64,000 nucleotides of DNA. Origin: Chrysoperla carnea (taxonomy: Eukaryota > Arthropoda > Insecta > Neuroptera > Chrysopidae). The notes beneath the pieces are model-generated. The model searched no databases and was not told the origin of the DNA. It worked only from the letters and a program-made list of their open reading frames with translations. The stretch is taken from assembly GCF_905475395.1 (NCBI RefSeq), contig NC_058338.1, forward strand, positions 92,737,435-92,801,434, written 5' to 3'. Of the stretch, positions 11,638-23,297 are shown in pieces (within the stretch, counting starts at the first letter, position 1; each line of letters starts with the position of its first letter). The position numbers and the translations under genes were made by a program.

Positions 11638-12729
11638 CAAATTTTTGAAATTGGATAACGGGATCTTAAAATTAAAGAAATTTCCTATATGTTTACGTTT
11701 TTTATATTTATATAAAATAAATAGTTTTCCCAAAAGATACTCATAAAAAACCGTGTTTTTTTACGCTCGCAATGCGATATAACCCCTTAAGAAAATATCG
11801 AATTTTGAGACATGATCGTATCCAATTATAAAATGAGTAGATAATAATTCGTGAGGACGATAAAGTCAAAATAAATTAACGAAACGTCGAAAAATCGAAA
11901 AATATCCTTAAACAACGGGTAATGATATTCCTTCCTTCATCGAAGATTTGTTCCTATCTCTTTCTAGCAAAACAGAATTCAGCATGGAGTTCTTATAGCA
12001 AACATAGTAGGTGTATGACGTAAGATACTATGTTCGATCTCTCTGTCTGTCTAATAACTAATTTCAGGGCCGAATTTAGGACGGGACCAGCGTGGTCATG
12101 GCCTCAAAGCCCCCACCAATTCGACTAAAATAGAAAATTATTGGTATGTTTTTTAATTGATCCCAAATACGATAGAAACTAAGAAAGGTTTTTTAGAATA
12201 GTTGTTAGCGGAAAAAAAAGGGACCAACAAAATTTTACGACTAAAAACACCAATAAATTCATAAAATTCCGTTCTCTATTAGTAAAATTAATTTATTTTG
12301 TATATAAATATAAATAGTAAATTGAGAGTGAGTGTTCCTAACAAATACATCCATGAAATCACCATATGTTTTATTTTATAATATATATACATATATATTT
12401 CTTTTTTGTTGATTTTTTATTTTATTATTTTTTATTTTGTGAACGCTACAATACGAACGCCTTACAATACGAATAACACGCTCGCGTTCGTTGGTACGCT
12501 CAATACATTGTACGTGCAATGCTTCATAACTAGTCGCAGAAACAAAACACTAAAAAAAGTCAAAGTTCGAAAAATTTAAACAATAACACGGAGTTGAATA
12601 CGGTTTTCTGTATTCGATCCGTTAGAGCGTCAGGATTTTGAGAAAAGAAATTAGAAATATGCATTTTGTATAAAAGATATGCATTTCATAATAGCATTTT
12701 TAATTAACCGTAGGTAAATATTAATATTT
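11638..12729. other. no gene seen
   Basis: AT-rich sequence without recognisable coding similarity. Confidence 0.4.
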
Positions 12730-13075
12730 AAATAAACCGGAGGTTTTTGTTGTTGCTGAACACGAATATCGAGTCAAAATTGCCCGGGGTACTCAAGGTA
12801 CCCGAAATACTCTAGATACCCGGTACCTCAGAGACCAATCCTGTCACGATATTCGTGTTTAGCGACCCCAAAAAACCCCGATTAACGAGTTTGGACTGAT
12901 TATATACCGAATTTCCCTAAAACTCCAAGAGACGACCGGGATACCGTTCACCCTGGGCATCAGGTACCTCGGAGATCAATTTCTTCGATACATTAATGTC
13001 CAGCGACCCTAAAAACCTCCGAGTAACAAGTTTGGAATCATTTTTATCATTATTAACCGAATTGTAAATCTCTAT
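12730..13075. repeat. degenerate tandem repeat
   Basis: Two diverged units share the order 'ctcggagaccaat', 'agcgacccc/taaaaa', 'cgagtttgga/caagtttgga' and 'accgaatt'. They lie at about 12822-12915 and 12976-13065, roughly 155 bp apart. This part is more GC-rich than its surroundings. Confidence 0.45.
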
Positions 13076-13091
13076 CTTCTCTTCTTCTCTA

Positions 13092-13548
13092 TCTCTATAT
13101 ATTATAAATGCGAAAGTAAGCATGTTTGTTTGTTTGTTTGTTACGCTTTCATGCTAAAACTAGCGAATGGTTTTTAATGAAACTGTACAGCAATATAGCT
13201 CATAATTCAGAATAACATATGAAATATAATTTATAAAGATATGTTAATAAAAAATAAATAAATAAATAAATAAATAATTTAATTTGACATTACCATAAAT
13301 AACAGATTTCTGTAAAAGTAGTCATTTGACATTACCATAAATTACAGATATCTTTAAAAATAGTCAATATAAAATATTTCACGGCCATCTTTTCTGATAT
13401 ACTCAATGAATAATTACTATTATACATTTAAAAAAATAGAAAACCATACATATATTTTACCTGTGTAAAACAATCCTTACCATTATTTCGAGTGTTATAG
13501 AAAGGTCTTTACTTTTAAACCCAGCGAAGCGGGTGGGCATAACTCTAG
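13092..13548 (+). mobile_element. non-autonomous Helitron-like element
   Basis: Starts TCTCTATATATTATAAATGC after an A and ends ...GGGCATAACTCTAG before a T. That matches Helitron rules (5' TC, 3' CTAG, insertion between A and T). Just before the 3' end is a short hairpin-prone run, CCCAGCGAAGCGGGTGGG. The opening 'aatgcgaaagtaagcatgtttg' block is common in arthropod Helitron-related repeats. No coding region. Confidence 0.55.
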
Positions 13549-14383
13549 TGCAATTATTAAAAATGCATATTATTTATGCAAATTGCATATTTTTAATTTC
13601 TTATAAATCAATTTTGTTCACAAAATTTTCTGACGCTCCAACGAATCGAATGCAGCAAACCGCATTCAAATCCGTCTTACTATTCAAATTTACGAAATTC
13701 AGTGCTTCGTTATCGCGAGTAAACACGATATAAACGTTCGTATTCGATTCGGGTAAATTCATATAGAAGCTTTTTTTAAATTTAGAATATCTTAAAATAA
13801 ATATTCGACCAATGCATGTTATTAAGTATTATTATATTAGCATACACGAAGTTACGTGTAAATAACTTTACCGTTTCCCTGTGTGTATCAGAAAAGTTTA
13901 TTAAAAACTTAAAAAACAAACTCTCTCCTGTGAGAATGAAATAGAAAAGAGTTGGAAGAGAAAATAAAAACTTTAAACACAATTTTTTAGTCATCATTGA
14001 AATATTCGATTAAAGATTCATGTTTACGATGAGTGTTGATCTATTTTAATAGATTTTTTTATTTCGAGACCAAGTAGGTTTTCTAAATAAAATCGAATAC
14101 CGCCAAATTTTATGAAATGTTTAAATGTTTAATGATTCGAAGTTCCCCTAAAATTTCTAATTAGGTATTTAAAAACACTGTGTTTCTTTCGTAATATTAT
14201 TTGTAGGTATATTATTTGTATCTTTATTTGAAATTTTTGTGATTAAGAAGTATTGCAAAACAGTATATTATTAAAAAATCAACCCATAGAATTTTTTTAG
14301 AAAATATTTCAATTCTAGAGAAGACAATATTTATTAATATCAAACAATACCTTTTTTTAATTAAATTTAGAGTATAGGTATAC
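13549..14383. other. no gene seen
   Basis: AT-rich. The open frames at 13533-13733 and 13782-13997 have no recognisable motif. Confidence 0.4.
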
Positions 14384-14885
14384 TACTGTGCCCAAAAAAT
14401 AAGGTGACATTGTATTTATTTTGAAAATTCTATATTTATTCTTCCAAATCAATTTCATCCCCTTCAAAGTAACCCCTCCCGATGCAATGCAATTATGTCA
14501 ACGGATTTTCCAATCTTCGAAACACTGTTTGTAGTCACTTTCCGGGATTGCCTTCAGTTCCGTCTTCGCTGCGGCTTGAATCTCCTCTATCGTATCAAAA
14601 CGGTGTCCCTGGAGCGGTCTTTTGAGCTTGCTGAACAGCCAGACGTCGCACGGCGCCAGATCACGAATTATGAGTGTAATATGGGATGGTGCATTATCGT
14701 GATGTAAAAACCATGAATTGTCTTTCCACAATTCCGACCTTTTTAGGCGGATAGCGTTACGCAAATGACGTATAACGTTCAAATAATATTCATTGTTTAC
14801 TGTTTGGCCGGGCTGAAGGAATTCATAATGCACAACAAACGCGCGCAGTTTAAATTCAAATGTTACCTTATTTTTGGACACAGTA
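14384..14885 (-). mobile_element. mariner element, internally deleted
   Basis: Both ends are present as inverted repeats: TACTGTGCCCAAAAAATAAG at the left and, read from the right edge, TACTGTGTCCAAAAATAAGG. The terminal TA on both sides fits mariner target duplication. The whole element is about 500 bp against roughly 1.3 kb for a complete mariner. Confidence 0.82.
14400..14881 (-). pseudogene. mariner transposase fragment
   Basis: The frame at 14498-14881 joins the element's first codons directly to the C-terminal half of a mariner-type transposase. It shows VVHYEFLQPGQTVNNEYY, LRNAIRLKRSELWK, WFLHHDNAPSH (containing the second catalytic Asp), then DLAPCDVWLFSKLKRPLQG and AIPESDYKQCFEDWK. 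A segment between NAPSH and LAPCD is missing, as is the N-terminal DNA-binding domain. It stops early, while mariner-like coding similarity continues to about 14430. It is not functional. Confidence 0.85.
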
Positions 14886-14891
14886 TGTATA

Positions 14892-15415
14892 AAACTCCGA
14901 AAATGAAAGTATATTCAAGAAAAGTAAAACAATTTCAAGAAAAAAAATTTTACAACTTTTCTATATCTCCACCGTTTATTTCCGAATTCTAGATTATTCG
15001 AACTTGTTCCGTCTTTTTTCAATACTATGAACTCTAGAAGTTAAATTATATCAGTTGCTTTTTCATTTTACGACTTTATCATTTTCAAAAGCTTTAAAGT
15101 GTTTCATTTAATTTATATTTGTTATATTTAGGGTTAAATCCGGTCACAAGAAACGAGAATTATTTCTAAACTTTTTTATTGTCTTTTTTATGATATTGAT
15201 AATAAGCTTACTAATGATAAGCAAGCAGGTTTGCTTAGTAAAAAGTGAAAAAAAAAATTTATACTATTCAATTTTTCCTTGGACGTAAAATTTCTGTTTT
15301 ACGAACTTGCAAAAAATCAGGAATGGATGCAGAAATAACGCCTACGTTATAATATCACGCAGAGACGATGGAAATCAATAGAATCAACGAATTTAAACTT
15401 TTCACACGTAAACCG
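14892..15415. other. no gene seen
   Basis: AT-rich, no recognisable feature. Confidence 0.4.
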
Positions 15416-15419
15416 AGAA

Positions 15420-15800
15420 CAATTAAAGAGAAAAATTCTTTTAGGTATTTCGATATCGAAAAAATGAAAATGAGTTAAAAAATTGGAAATTTAATTCATC
15501 AATTAATCATTTTTTATACATCTTTTGAGAAAAATTCATATCGATTCTCTGAACGATTTAGGACTAAAAAAAGGGCACAGAGAATCGATATGAATTATTT
15601 ATTCCACAAAAGACGTATAAAAGGATGATTATTTGATAAATAACATTTTTAATTTTTTTTCTTTTACATTTCAACTCTTTAAGGTATTTCGATATCGTAA
15701 ATTAAAAATGATATCAAAGATTTGAAATTTTATTTATCAATTAATCATTCTTTTATACGTCTTTTGAGAAAAATTCATATCGATTCTCTGTACAGTTTAT
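15420..15800. repeat. triplicated block with one inverted copy
   Basis: The block containing ATTCATATCGATTCTCTG plus 'cttttgagaaaaattc' and 'caattaatcat' occurs at about 15495-15560, inverted at 15579-15645 (CAGAGAATCGATATGAAT), and again directly at 15735-15793. Each direct copy is preceded by GGTATTTCGATATCG. Confidence 0.65.
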
Positions 15801-16069
15801 AAGAAATTAACTATTATAGTCAGTGTTTTTACCAAAAAAAGTTTTTCAACTTATGCACAGTTCTTAATTTTGATATGATTTTAAAGTTTATAATTTGAGG
15901 AATATTGATAAAAGTTTTTTATGTAAATGATAAAACATTTTTAAAAACATTTATTGACTAAAAAACCAACATCATGTAAAAAGGGCTGTTTTTAATCATT
16001 AATTTCTCGTAGATCGTACAGAGAATCAACTTGAACCTTATACAGAAGGCATATTAAATAGTCTAAGAG

Positions 16070-16545
16070 CTGGTCGCCACCTTGGCTAAGGTCCTCACCA
16101 CAAAGCTATATTTTTTTTATGATTGATTTAATTATAGTTAAGTATCAAAACGTACTTTCTGCCTGGGGTAGCGCGGTTGCAAGAATACCCCGTCTATATT
16201 TATAATTGAAAATTTAAAAAAAATTTTAATTTATACTACCTGGAATTCATAAAATAATTGGCAGAAGATTTTCTCGGCTGTAAATGCTTGTAAAATTAAT
16301 CTGAAGAGGATGCATTCATGTTCGAACTCGACTAAAGAGCTGGTCTCCACCTTGACTAAGGTACTCGCCACAAAGCTACAATTTCTCGCGGTTACGTCAG
16401 AAGTACCTGTCAGGTGTGTTTCAAATTGTGAAAAACGGGCGTATTATATTATATACTTTAACAAGTCTGCCGATTACGTATGTTTTAATTCATGCTATTG
16501 TTGCATGTAAAAAATTGGCAGAAGATTCTCTCGGTTGTAGTAGTC
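16070..16545 (+). repeat. tandem duplication of ~255 bp
   Basis: 'AAGAGCTGGTCGCCACCTTGG' followed by CTAAGGTCCTC and CACAAAGCTA at 16072-16110 recurs in diverged form at 16335-16378. ATTGGCAGAAGATT plus TCTCGG at 16256-16277 recurs at 16513-16534. The short frame across the second copy has no recognisable motif. Confidence 0.55.
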
Positions 16546-16920
16546 CCGACTGTTTGAGCAAGTACGGTGAATGTTCATTTTTCTTTGCGGTAAATAATAA
16601 ATTTAAGTCCCTTGGTCACAATAAACACAGTTTTGGGGCCTCTTGCGGCGCAAAATTTTATATTATTGCATTTTAATCGGTGATTAAGCTTCAAAAAAGT
16701 TTACATCATGAAGAAAATTTATCACAAATTCTGTTTATGAAAAGAAACATTACCCTACGGCACTTTCCAAAAAGAAATAATAAAAAAGACTTCGGTTTTT
16801 GACGCTTTTACGATATTTTTAGAGCACTTTATAACATTTACGTTATACAAATTGCCTAGTTTACGAAATTTTTAGAGAATTTTATTTTATTTACGTCATA
16901 CAAATTGCCTAGTTTAAATA
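16546..16920 (-). mobile_element. family C MITE-like element, copy 1
   Basis: Reverse-orientation relative of the element at 30590-31078. It shares TTTGAGCAAGTACGG, the 'ataaacacagttttgggg' to 'gcctcttgcgg' block, 'ggcactttccaaaaagaa' and CAAATTGCCTAG. The far terminus is not clear. Confidence 0.6.
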
Positions 16921-17712
16921 ACATTTAGTTTAATCATATTTCAATTTCATTAAATTCTTAAACAGTTGCAGCAACCTTTTGATTTGATTCACCTTTCTTC
17001 AATCAAATAGTAATTAATAGTAAAATTAACTATATAACTCAAAACAATTGTGACATCCGGTACATATTTATTTGTCTTTATCATTTTAATTCTTTAATTG
17101 TGTATGATCACTTATTTGTAATGAATCACTTAAGTGTACTCATTATTTTTTTATTTAAATTCATTATATTCATAGTCACAACACAGGAGTAGGTATCTCT
17201 ATATACATTCATACCCTTGAAATTATCAACTAATTACTTACTATAGTTTTGTAAATAAACTTTTTCCTGTACTTAACAGATTTTTATATGAGAAAAAAAA
17301 TGACTACTATACTCTCCAGGAAACAAATGAAAAATCAAAATAAGGAAGATAAGTTGTATGTAAAAAAAAGTAATTATAACTTTAACGGTATAAACAAAAC
17401 TTTCGTTTTTATTTTTATTTAGGAATTTGTTATTCTTTTTGAAAAAAAAAACAGTACATTTTCTGATTAAATTTCTGTCAAATCTATTCGGGTTTTCATA
17501 AAAATATTGGTGTTTTTACAAGGAATAGCTTTCTAATTTAAAGTGATATTTTGTCTCTCACTAGTTTAAAACATTTTACTCGAAAAAGTACCTATACTTG
17601 TATTGGAAAAATTGTCAAGTTAATTAAATAAAATTCTGGATATATTCCTTCGAAGAGCAAGGAAAAGAATTGATAAGTTGATAACACTGGTTATAATACA
17701 GTAAGTAACCTC
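16921..17712. other. no gene seen
   Basis: AT-rich, no recognisable feature. Confidence 0.4.
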
Positions 17713-18279
17713 GACCTCGAGCGACAAACACAACTTTGTCAAAAATCAAAAAACCCGTGAAAATTTCGGCTTTTTTTTGATTTTGGGTATTACAACCCTA
17801 AATGGGTAGTTTTTTAAGTATGCTTTTAAATTTTCTACAATATGAGACTACAATCGTCTATGTAGACCTAATAGTTTCCGAGATACATCCTTTCAAAGTT
17901 TATCATTTTTTCGAACTTCGCAATTCTTTACAATATTATGTCGTTTTGAATGAATTGTGACCATGAACAACACTAGCACACTCCGTCGGAGGTAAGTAGA
18001 ACTCGCTAGAGTAGTTCGAGTGACGTCTGAAATATTGGGAAAAAATTGCGAAGTTAGAAAAAATGGTGAATTTTGAATAGCTTTCCTCGGAAACTATTGA
18101 GTCTTCAGTAACGATTCTAGTCTCATATTGTAGAAAATTTAGTCTACTTTAAAAAAATCTTGAAAAAGCACTTCAAAAACTACCCCATTAGAGCTATAAG
18201 CGTCAAAATCTGAAAAAAAGCTGAAATTTTCACGGGTTTTTTCGATTTTTCACAATGTTGCGTTCGTCGCTCGAGGTCA
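17713..18279. repeat. foldback element with ~240-bp arms
   Basis: GACCTCGAGCGACAAACAC at the left pairs with the complement of GTTGCGTTCGTCGCTCGAGG at the right. Inner blocks also pair: AACCCGTGAAAATTTC, GGGTAGTTTTT, AAATTTTCTACAATATGAGA and AATAGTTTCCGAG all return as reverse complements. The unpaired centre is about 80 bp. No coding region. Confidence 0.75.
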
Positions 18280-18320
18280 CAAACATGGGTTATTTATTGG
18301 AATTAAATCATAAACAAGTA

Positions 18321-18642
18321 CAGTAGAATCTCGATAACTTAAACCTCGGTAACATAAAAACCTCTCTTACTTCAAAAAATACTATGTTACCTTCCCATCA
18401 GAGCCCAAAACCTCTATAACTTAAAATACGCAACCTCTATAACTTAAATAAATAATCTCTGTATAGTCCCTCAGTAACTACATAGAAACATGTACATACC
18501 TCTATATTAACTAGGGTACATAGAAACATGTACATACCTCTATATTAACCTTTACCTAACATAGACACTTGATAACTTAAAACCTCTATAACTTAAAATA
18601 TTTTGTGTTTCCCTTGGACTTTAACTTATCGAGATTCTACTG
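18321..18642. mobile_element. pogo/Tigger-type MITE
   Basis: The terminal inverted repeats CAGTAGAATCTCGATAACTT and its complement (AAGTTATCGAGATTCTACTG) bracket 322 bp, with TA on each side (18319-18320 and 18643-18644). Internal copies of 'aacctctataacttaaaata' and a duplicated 'acatagaaacatgtacatac' block are present. Confidence 0.8.
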
Positions 18643-19306
18643 TATACGAAAAATCCAAACTACCGGATTTGCTGCAGACTGTAACAAAATTGGTTTTTTT
18701 TTATACTCTTGATGCGATAGGTTTTGTAAAGTTTTTGAAGTGCTGAATTCGAATTCGGCTTCATGATTTTTCTAAGACATAAGATTTTGAAATATTTTTA
18801 CCTAACCACTATGTAATTCTTTTCTCGTATGGAAATTGAGAGCCATCCTTTTTCCTCTCTCTTCCTTTAAAATACTTTTTAAATCTTTCCGATATCCCTT
18901 TTGCTCTACGAGAAATCATATAATATTTATTATAATTAAAATAATGTATTACTACTAATATAAATATATAGGTATAATTAATTAATTCCACTTAGATATT
19001 ATCCATTTATTCTATTTCCTGGGAAAAAATTTTGAAAAATTTCAAAATGGCTTTTGAAGGGAAATGAATGGTATTTTCTGACGGCGTAAATTTTTTGTGA
19101 ATAAATATTATTTAACGGTGAAACATCTTCGATTTTAATGGAAAAACAAGTTTTTTTCCATATTAAGGGGCGAAAAAGTGACGTGCTGAAGCAATTTTAC
19201 GACAAAAACCTTTCAAAAAGTATACTCTTGTTTCGGGTATAAAATATGTGTCGACCAGTGTTATCATATTATAAAAATGGTTAAAGCGTAGGGCACATTA
19301 AGTTTT
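18643..19306. other. no gene seen
   Basis: AT-rich. A 60-codon minus frame at 18809-18991 has no recognisable motif. Confidence 0.4.
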
Positions 19307-19314
19307 GTGATAAT

Positions 19315-20293
19315 CAGTGGCGGATTTAGAGATTTGCCGCCCGTAGGCTATTCAATTTTTGCCGCCTCTAAATTTTGATATCTTAGTTCACAATCATATC
19401 AATTATCTATCAATAAAATTGCAACTTTATGATTTGTGCTCCATTATCCTCATTACATCAACTTTTCCCGTATGGTTAGTATCATCGAGAACTATGGTAC
19501 CGTGTTAGATCCTTGATTATTTTTACAGCAAAGAATTATCAAAAAACAATATTTTATGCAAAAAATATCTCAAACATGTACCAATTTTAAAGTAAGTTAA
19601 GGTATGTGTTAAAACTATACAATACTTATGTAATAGGAATAAAGCTTACACAAAAAATCTAGATTTGGCGAACGTTGATAAATATTTATTATCACACTTA
19701 CAGTTACAAAACAACACAATAAATATATCCTTTCTTAATTATTTGTTAGTATTATAATTCAAGTCAAATTATAAAAGCATTACAATACTATTTTGCGACA
19801 CTTTGAATTCGCAAAATCATTTATTATATCGTCGTACGAAATCTTGTTTATTAGCTCTGACTCTATGCACAAGAGAGCTAAAGCGTTTAGCTTTTCTTGA
19901 CTTAAAGTCGATCGGAGGTAGTTCTTTACTCTCTTCAAGCAAGAGAAGCTTCTTTCCCCTGAACAATTTGTCGCTGGTGTACAAAGAGCCATACGAAGTA
20001 CTATATCCAAGTTTGGATAAATGCTTCCTAGATTCTGATCTCGCAGGAATAAAGACAGACTTTTTAATGATCCAGAAATTTATTATTTAGCACTGTATAT
20101 AGGACTATATTTCGGTTTTTGTTGAATATTTTAATTCCTCTATAATTTTTGAAATTCGTATTTTGTGTGTGTATTATAATTTTTTCTAAATTTTGTCAAT
20201 CGAAATAAAAAATTTATGAACTAAATTTGCCGCCCCTTAAAATTTGCCGCCCTAGGCTCCAGCCTACTCAGCCTGCTGGTAAATCCGCCACTG
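19315..20293 (-). mobile_element. hAT element, non-autonomous, exact 8-bp target duplication
   Basis: The termini are CAGTGGCGGATTTA and its complement TAAATCCGCCACTG. They are flanked on both sides by the same octamer GTGATAAT (19307-19314 and 20294-20301), the 8-bp target duplication expected for hAT. The element is 979 bp and holds only the C-terminal transposase piece. An undamaged target duplication suggests a fairly recent insertion. Confidence 0.93.
19780..20010 (-). pseudogene. hAT transposase C-terminal (dimerisation) fragment
   Basis: A 76-codon frame with PATNCSGERSFSCLKRVKNYLR, QEKLNALALLCIESE and a short tail to the stop. This is the conserved C-terminal hAT dimerisation motif (S/C-x-ERSFS..L..IK..LR...RL..L..L.I). 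The RNase H-like catalytic domain is missing, so it is a remnant. Confidence 0.88.
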
Positions 20294-20301
20294 GTGATAA
20301 T

Positions 20302-20616
20302 ATAAATATTTTCAAAGCACTTATTTGCGCTTCTTCCAACCAAAACCCATTATACAATACAACTATTGGCAGAGAGCATAATACAAGTAAGGGACACAGC
20401 TGAATCGATCGCAGCGCTATCGTCTTAAAAAATTTATAAAAAATCATGTGTTTTATTTAAAATATGACTACTTTAATGTAAATGGTATAGCAAATGTCAA
20501 ATTATAATTATTGAAAATAACAATTAATTAAACTTGTTGCATTAGAATTTGTAAAAATAAGAGACGAAATTGTATAAACAATATTTTTAATGACCTCGAA
20601 GTTAAAAAACGACTTT

Positions 20617-20649
<33 letters not shown>

Positions 20650-21030
20650 ATTTTTAAATGTAAATTAACATAAATTATTTAAATTTGTTAAAACTTATTT
20701 AAATTTATTTGAATAATAGTGCTCTATTAATTCAAAATGAAAATGTATAAAAAATAGTTTTCAATAATTTAAATAATTTTCAGATACAGCGAACCCTAAT
20801 TATTTAGATGAGAATAACAACCACCGTTAATTTAACATCATTTAGAAAACACATGCTTGCTAGCATATTAAATGAACCATTAAATTAATAACATACAGAG
20901 AAATAATATTTAACAAAAAAAAAAAAACAAACTTACCTAAATAAGATTTTATACATCCCTTCGAATCTACCATTCCCTGAAAATAATTATTTTACTAATG
21001 AGATTATATGTCAGGAATAACATTTATAAA
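20302..21030. other. no gene; retroelement tail inside
   Basis: AT-rich. The block at 20588-20650 is noted separately; nothing else is recognised. Confidence 0.4.
20588..20650 (+). repeat. 3' end of a non-LTR retrotransposon
   Basis: 'AATGACCTCGAAGTTAAAAA' then ACGACTTTAAATAAATAAA and a long A run. The same order (AATGACCTAGACGTTAAAAG, CGACCTTAAATAATAAA, A run) ends the retroelement at 47055-47103, so this is a severely 5'-truncated relative. Confidence 0.6.
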
Positions 21031-21577
21031 AAACAAGTGAAAACAAATAATTGACTGAGTTAATGGTTAAAATACCATGTATAGACTGTGTTGATTATCA
21101 CATTACACATATACCTATACATGTCACACATACATAACTGATAATCCCATATTAATACATAGTATAAAAGCATCTAATGTGTGCCCTCGTGAGTATACAG
21201 TGATGTTTACAAAAAAATGTTTCAAACAAAAGTTGTTTATTTTTTTATAAGGAATATTTTTTACATTTAAACTTTTGTTCTATCTCTAACGGTTTACAAG
21301 ATGGATCCTACAGACCCAAGACCCAATTGACCTTTGTTGCTCATTTACGAACTCGATCTCACTTTTTACGTCCTGAGTACACTTTAATTTCAGTTTCATA
21401 TCTTTTTTTGTTTTTGAGTTATCATGTTGACGGACGGACGGACGGACAACTGGAAATGGACTAATTAGGTGATACACCTATACCAAAATTTTGTTCATAG
21501 TATCAATATTTTATGCGTTACAAACTTGGGACTGAACTTAATATACTATGATATATTTCATATATACATGGTATAAA
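21031..21577 (+). repeat. family A repeat, copy 4
   Basis: Full-length by comparison with other copies: ACAAGTGAAAACAAATAATT start, ACAGTGATGTTTAC block, a GGATCCTACAGACCC variant of the core hairpin, a GGACGGACGGACGGACAAC run, and a TATACATGGTATAAAAA end. Two changes have damaged the core hairpin in this copy. Confidence 0.8.
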
Positions 21578-22139
21578 AATATCTGATTTGTTTAGTGAAG
21601 AGATATTTTATAGTATACGTGGGTATACTTGTAGTGATTCAAGTATTCGAGTTAATAATGCTCGTTTTGAGTCTATTTGAGACGAAATTTTTTTTCTATG
21701 TTTATGCTCAAACATTATTCGTTCGTTTCTTTCTATTTGTTCAAATAAAAAAGCGTAATGTGGGTTTTTCCGTTGAAGTGTACAGTCTCACTCTCATATG
21801 TTAAGTGGTATAATAATAATTTGAAATAAATGTAAAAAGTTTAGTTCCATAATAAAAATATGATTTGAAAATTTGGTCGCAAACGTTTCATAAAGTCAAC
21901 AATTTTCGAAAATCAATTTTCAAAAATTCTGGTTATAACCATTCTTTTATTTAGTTTCACGTGTCTCGTTGTCTGTCTGTAATCAAATCTTGCAAGTCAA
22001 ATATGATCCACTTCCCGGTTTCCGATTGAGCTAAAATTTTGCATGCACAGTTAGTTTGTTTCCCAACACTTCCACCATATTTGATATATATACATTTTTT
22101 TTACTCTTAAATTAATAATTTTAATTAAATAACTTTTTA
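21578..22139. other. no convincing gene
   Basis: A 69-codon hydrophobic frame at 21595-21804 starts just after the repeat. It has no partner exon or recognisable motif, so I do not call a gene. Confidence 0.4.
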
Positions 22140-22388
22140 AGGGACAAGCTTTTATTTTATTAAAAAGTAGAAAAAATTTTATCTATGAGTCACTCATACC
22201 CGACTATTGCTAAAAGCTTGAGGGCGCCTAATATCAAGAATGAATCGAAAAATAATTAGGCATGTGAAGTGGATTAGGCGTTTTTGATATTTTAAATTGA
22301 GCACCTCAACTTTTACAAGTAGTCAGGTATGAGTGACTCATAGATAAAATGATTTTCTACTTTTTAGTACAATAAAAGCTTGTCCCGT
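22140..22388. repeat. foldback element (GGGACAAGCTTTTATT ends)
   Basis: GGGACAAGCTTTTATTTTAT, AAAAAGTAGAAAA, TTTATCTATGAGTCACTCAT and ACCCGACT at the left return as reverse complements at the right edge (ATGAGTGACTCATAGATAAA, CTACTTTTTAGTA, AATAAAAGCTTGTCCC). The arms are about 100 bp. Confidence 0.72.
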
Positions 22389-22798
22389 AAACGTAGTACA
22401 ATACACGTAGATACAATTTTTAGTACAATAAACGTAAATACAATTGAAGACAAAAGAAACGAGATATTAACAAAAAACTGATTTTTTGCGATTTTTGTCC
22501 TTGAATATCTAAGGACGCTGACACTTGGCTATATGTGACTTTTGAGACAATGTTTGTACTATCAAAATAAAGATTTGTACAAATATTTCAGCTTATTCAG
22601 TTAGATTCCAAGGTGAAATCCTAAAATGATTGGATTAATAGTGGATATAATAATTTTATTTTTAATGTAAAATTATTATCCACTTTTTAGTACAATAAAG
22701 AGTGTAATTTATGAATGATCTAATTGTTTCATAGACATCTGTTACTTTTATTAAAGATTTAAGCCTGTTTATGACTGCTATTATTGACTATTTGTAAG
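22389..22798. other. no gene seen
   Basis: AT-rich. CTACTTTTTAGTA-like pieces recur at 22680-22700, suggesting relics of the adjacent foldback element. Confidence 0.4.
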
Positions 22799-22800
22799 TA

Positions 22801-23297
22801 CAGTAATAGTACTACAAAAATCAGCTATTAAAGGAAAATGAAAGAAACGGCTAGCATTTCGCTAAAATCTCATGAAATGGGTTTTTTAGTTGTCAAATAT
22901 CATTAGTAAGGAAGGCGTGAGTTTGTGGTGAAAATGTTTCTATTTGTTAATAAACAATAATTTTTTTATTCAATAAAACAATCAATGTTAAAATTCACTT
23001 AAAAAATTACTAAATAGGCAACTTATACGACGTAAATGTTAAATGTTTGTCAATTAATCGAAAACTATTACACATATATGTAATTCAAGTTGCCTATTTA
23101 TTAATTTTGTAAGCCAACTTTAACATTGATCGTTTCATTGAATTAACAATTTATTATTTATTAACAAATAGAAACATTTGTACCACTAACTCATACCATA
23201 CTAATGATATTTGACGCCTAAGAAACACATTCCATGAGGTTTTAGCAAAATGTGGGTGGTTTCTTTCATTTTCCTTTATTTGTACCATCTTTAACTG
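22801..23297. mobile_element. family D foldback MITE, copy 1
   Basis: TA-flanked (22799-22800 and 23298-23299), starting CAGT and ending ACTG. The arms of about 200 bp include GGAAAATGAAAGAAAC, CTCATGAAATGGG, ATATCATTAGTA, TGTTTCTATTTGTTAATAAA and ACTAAATAGGCAACTT, all returning inverted. Relatives lie at 36547-36983 and 52307-52758. Confidence 0.8.

Noticed and set aside
14495-14707. 70-codon plus-strand frame
   Set aside because: Antisense shadow of the mariner transposase remnant.
21595-21804. Hydrophobic 69-codon frame that looks like a small membrane protein
   Set aside because: Rich in Phe/Val as expected from T-rich DNA, starts at a repeat edge, no conserved motif.
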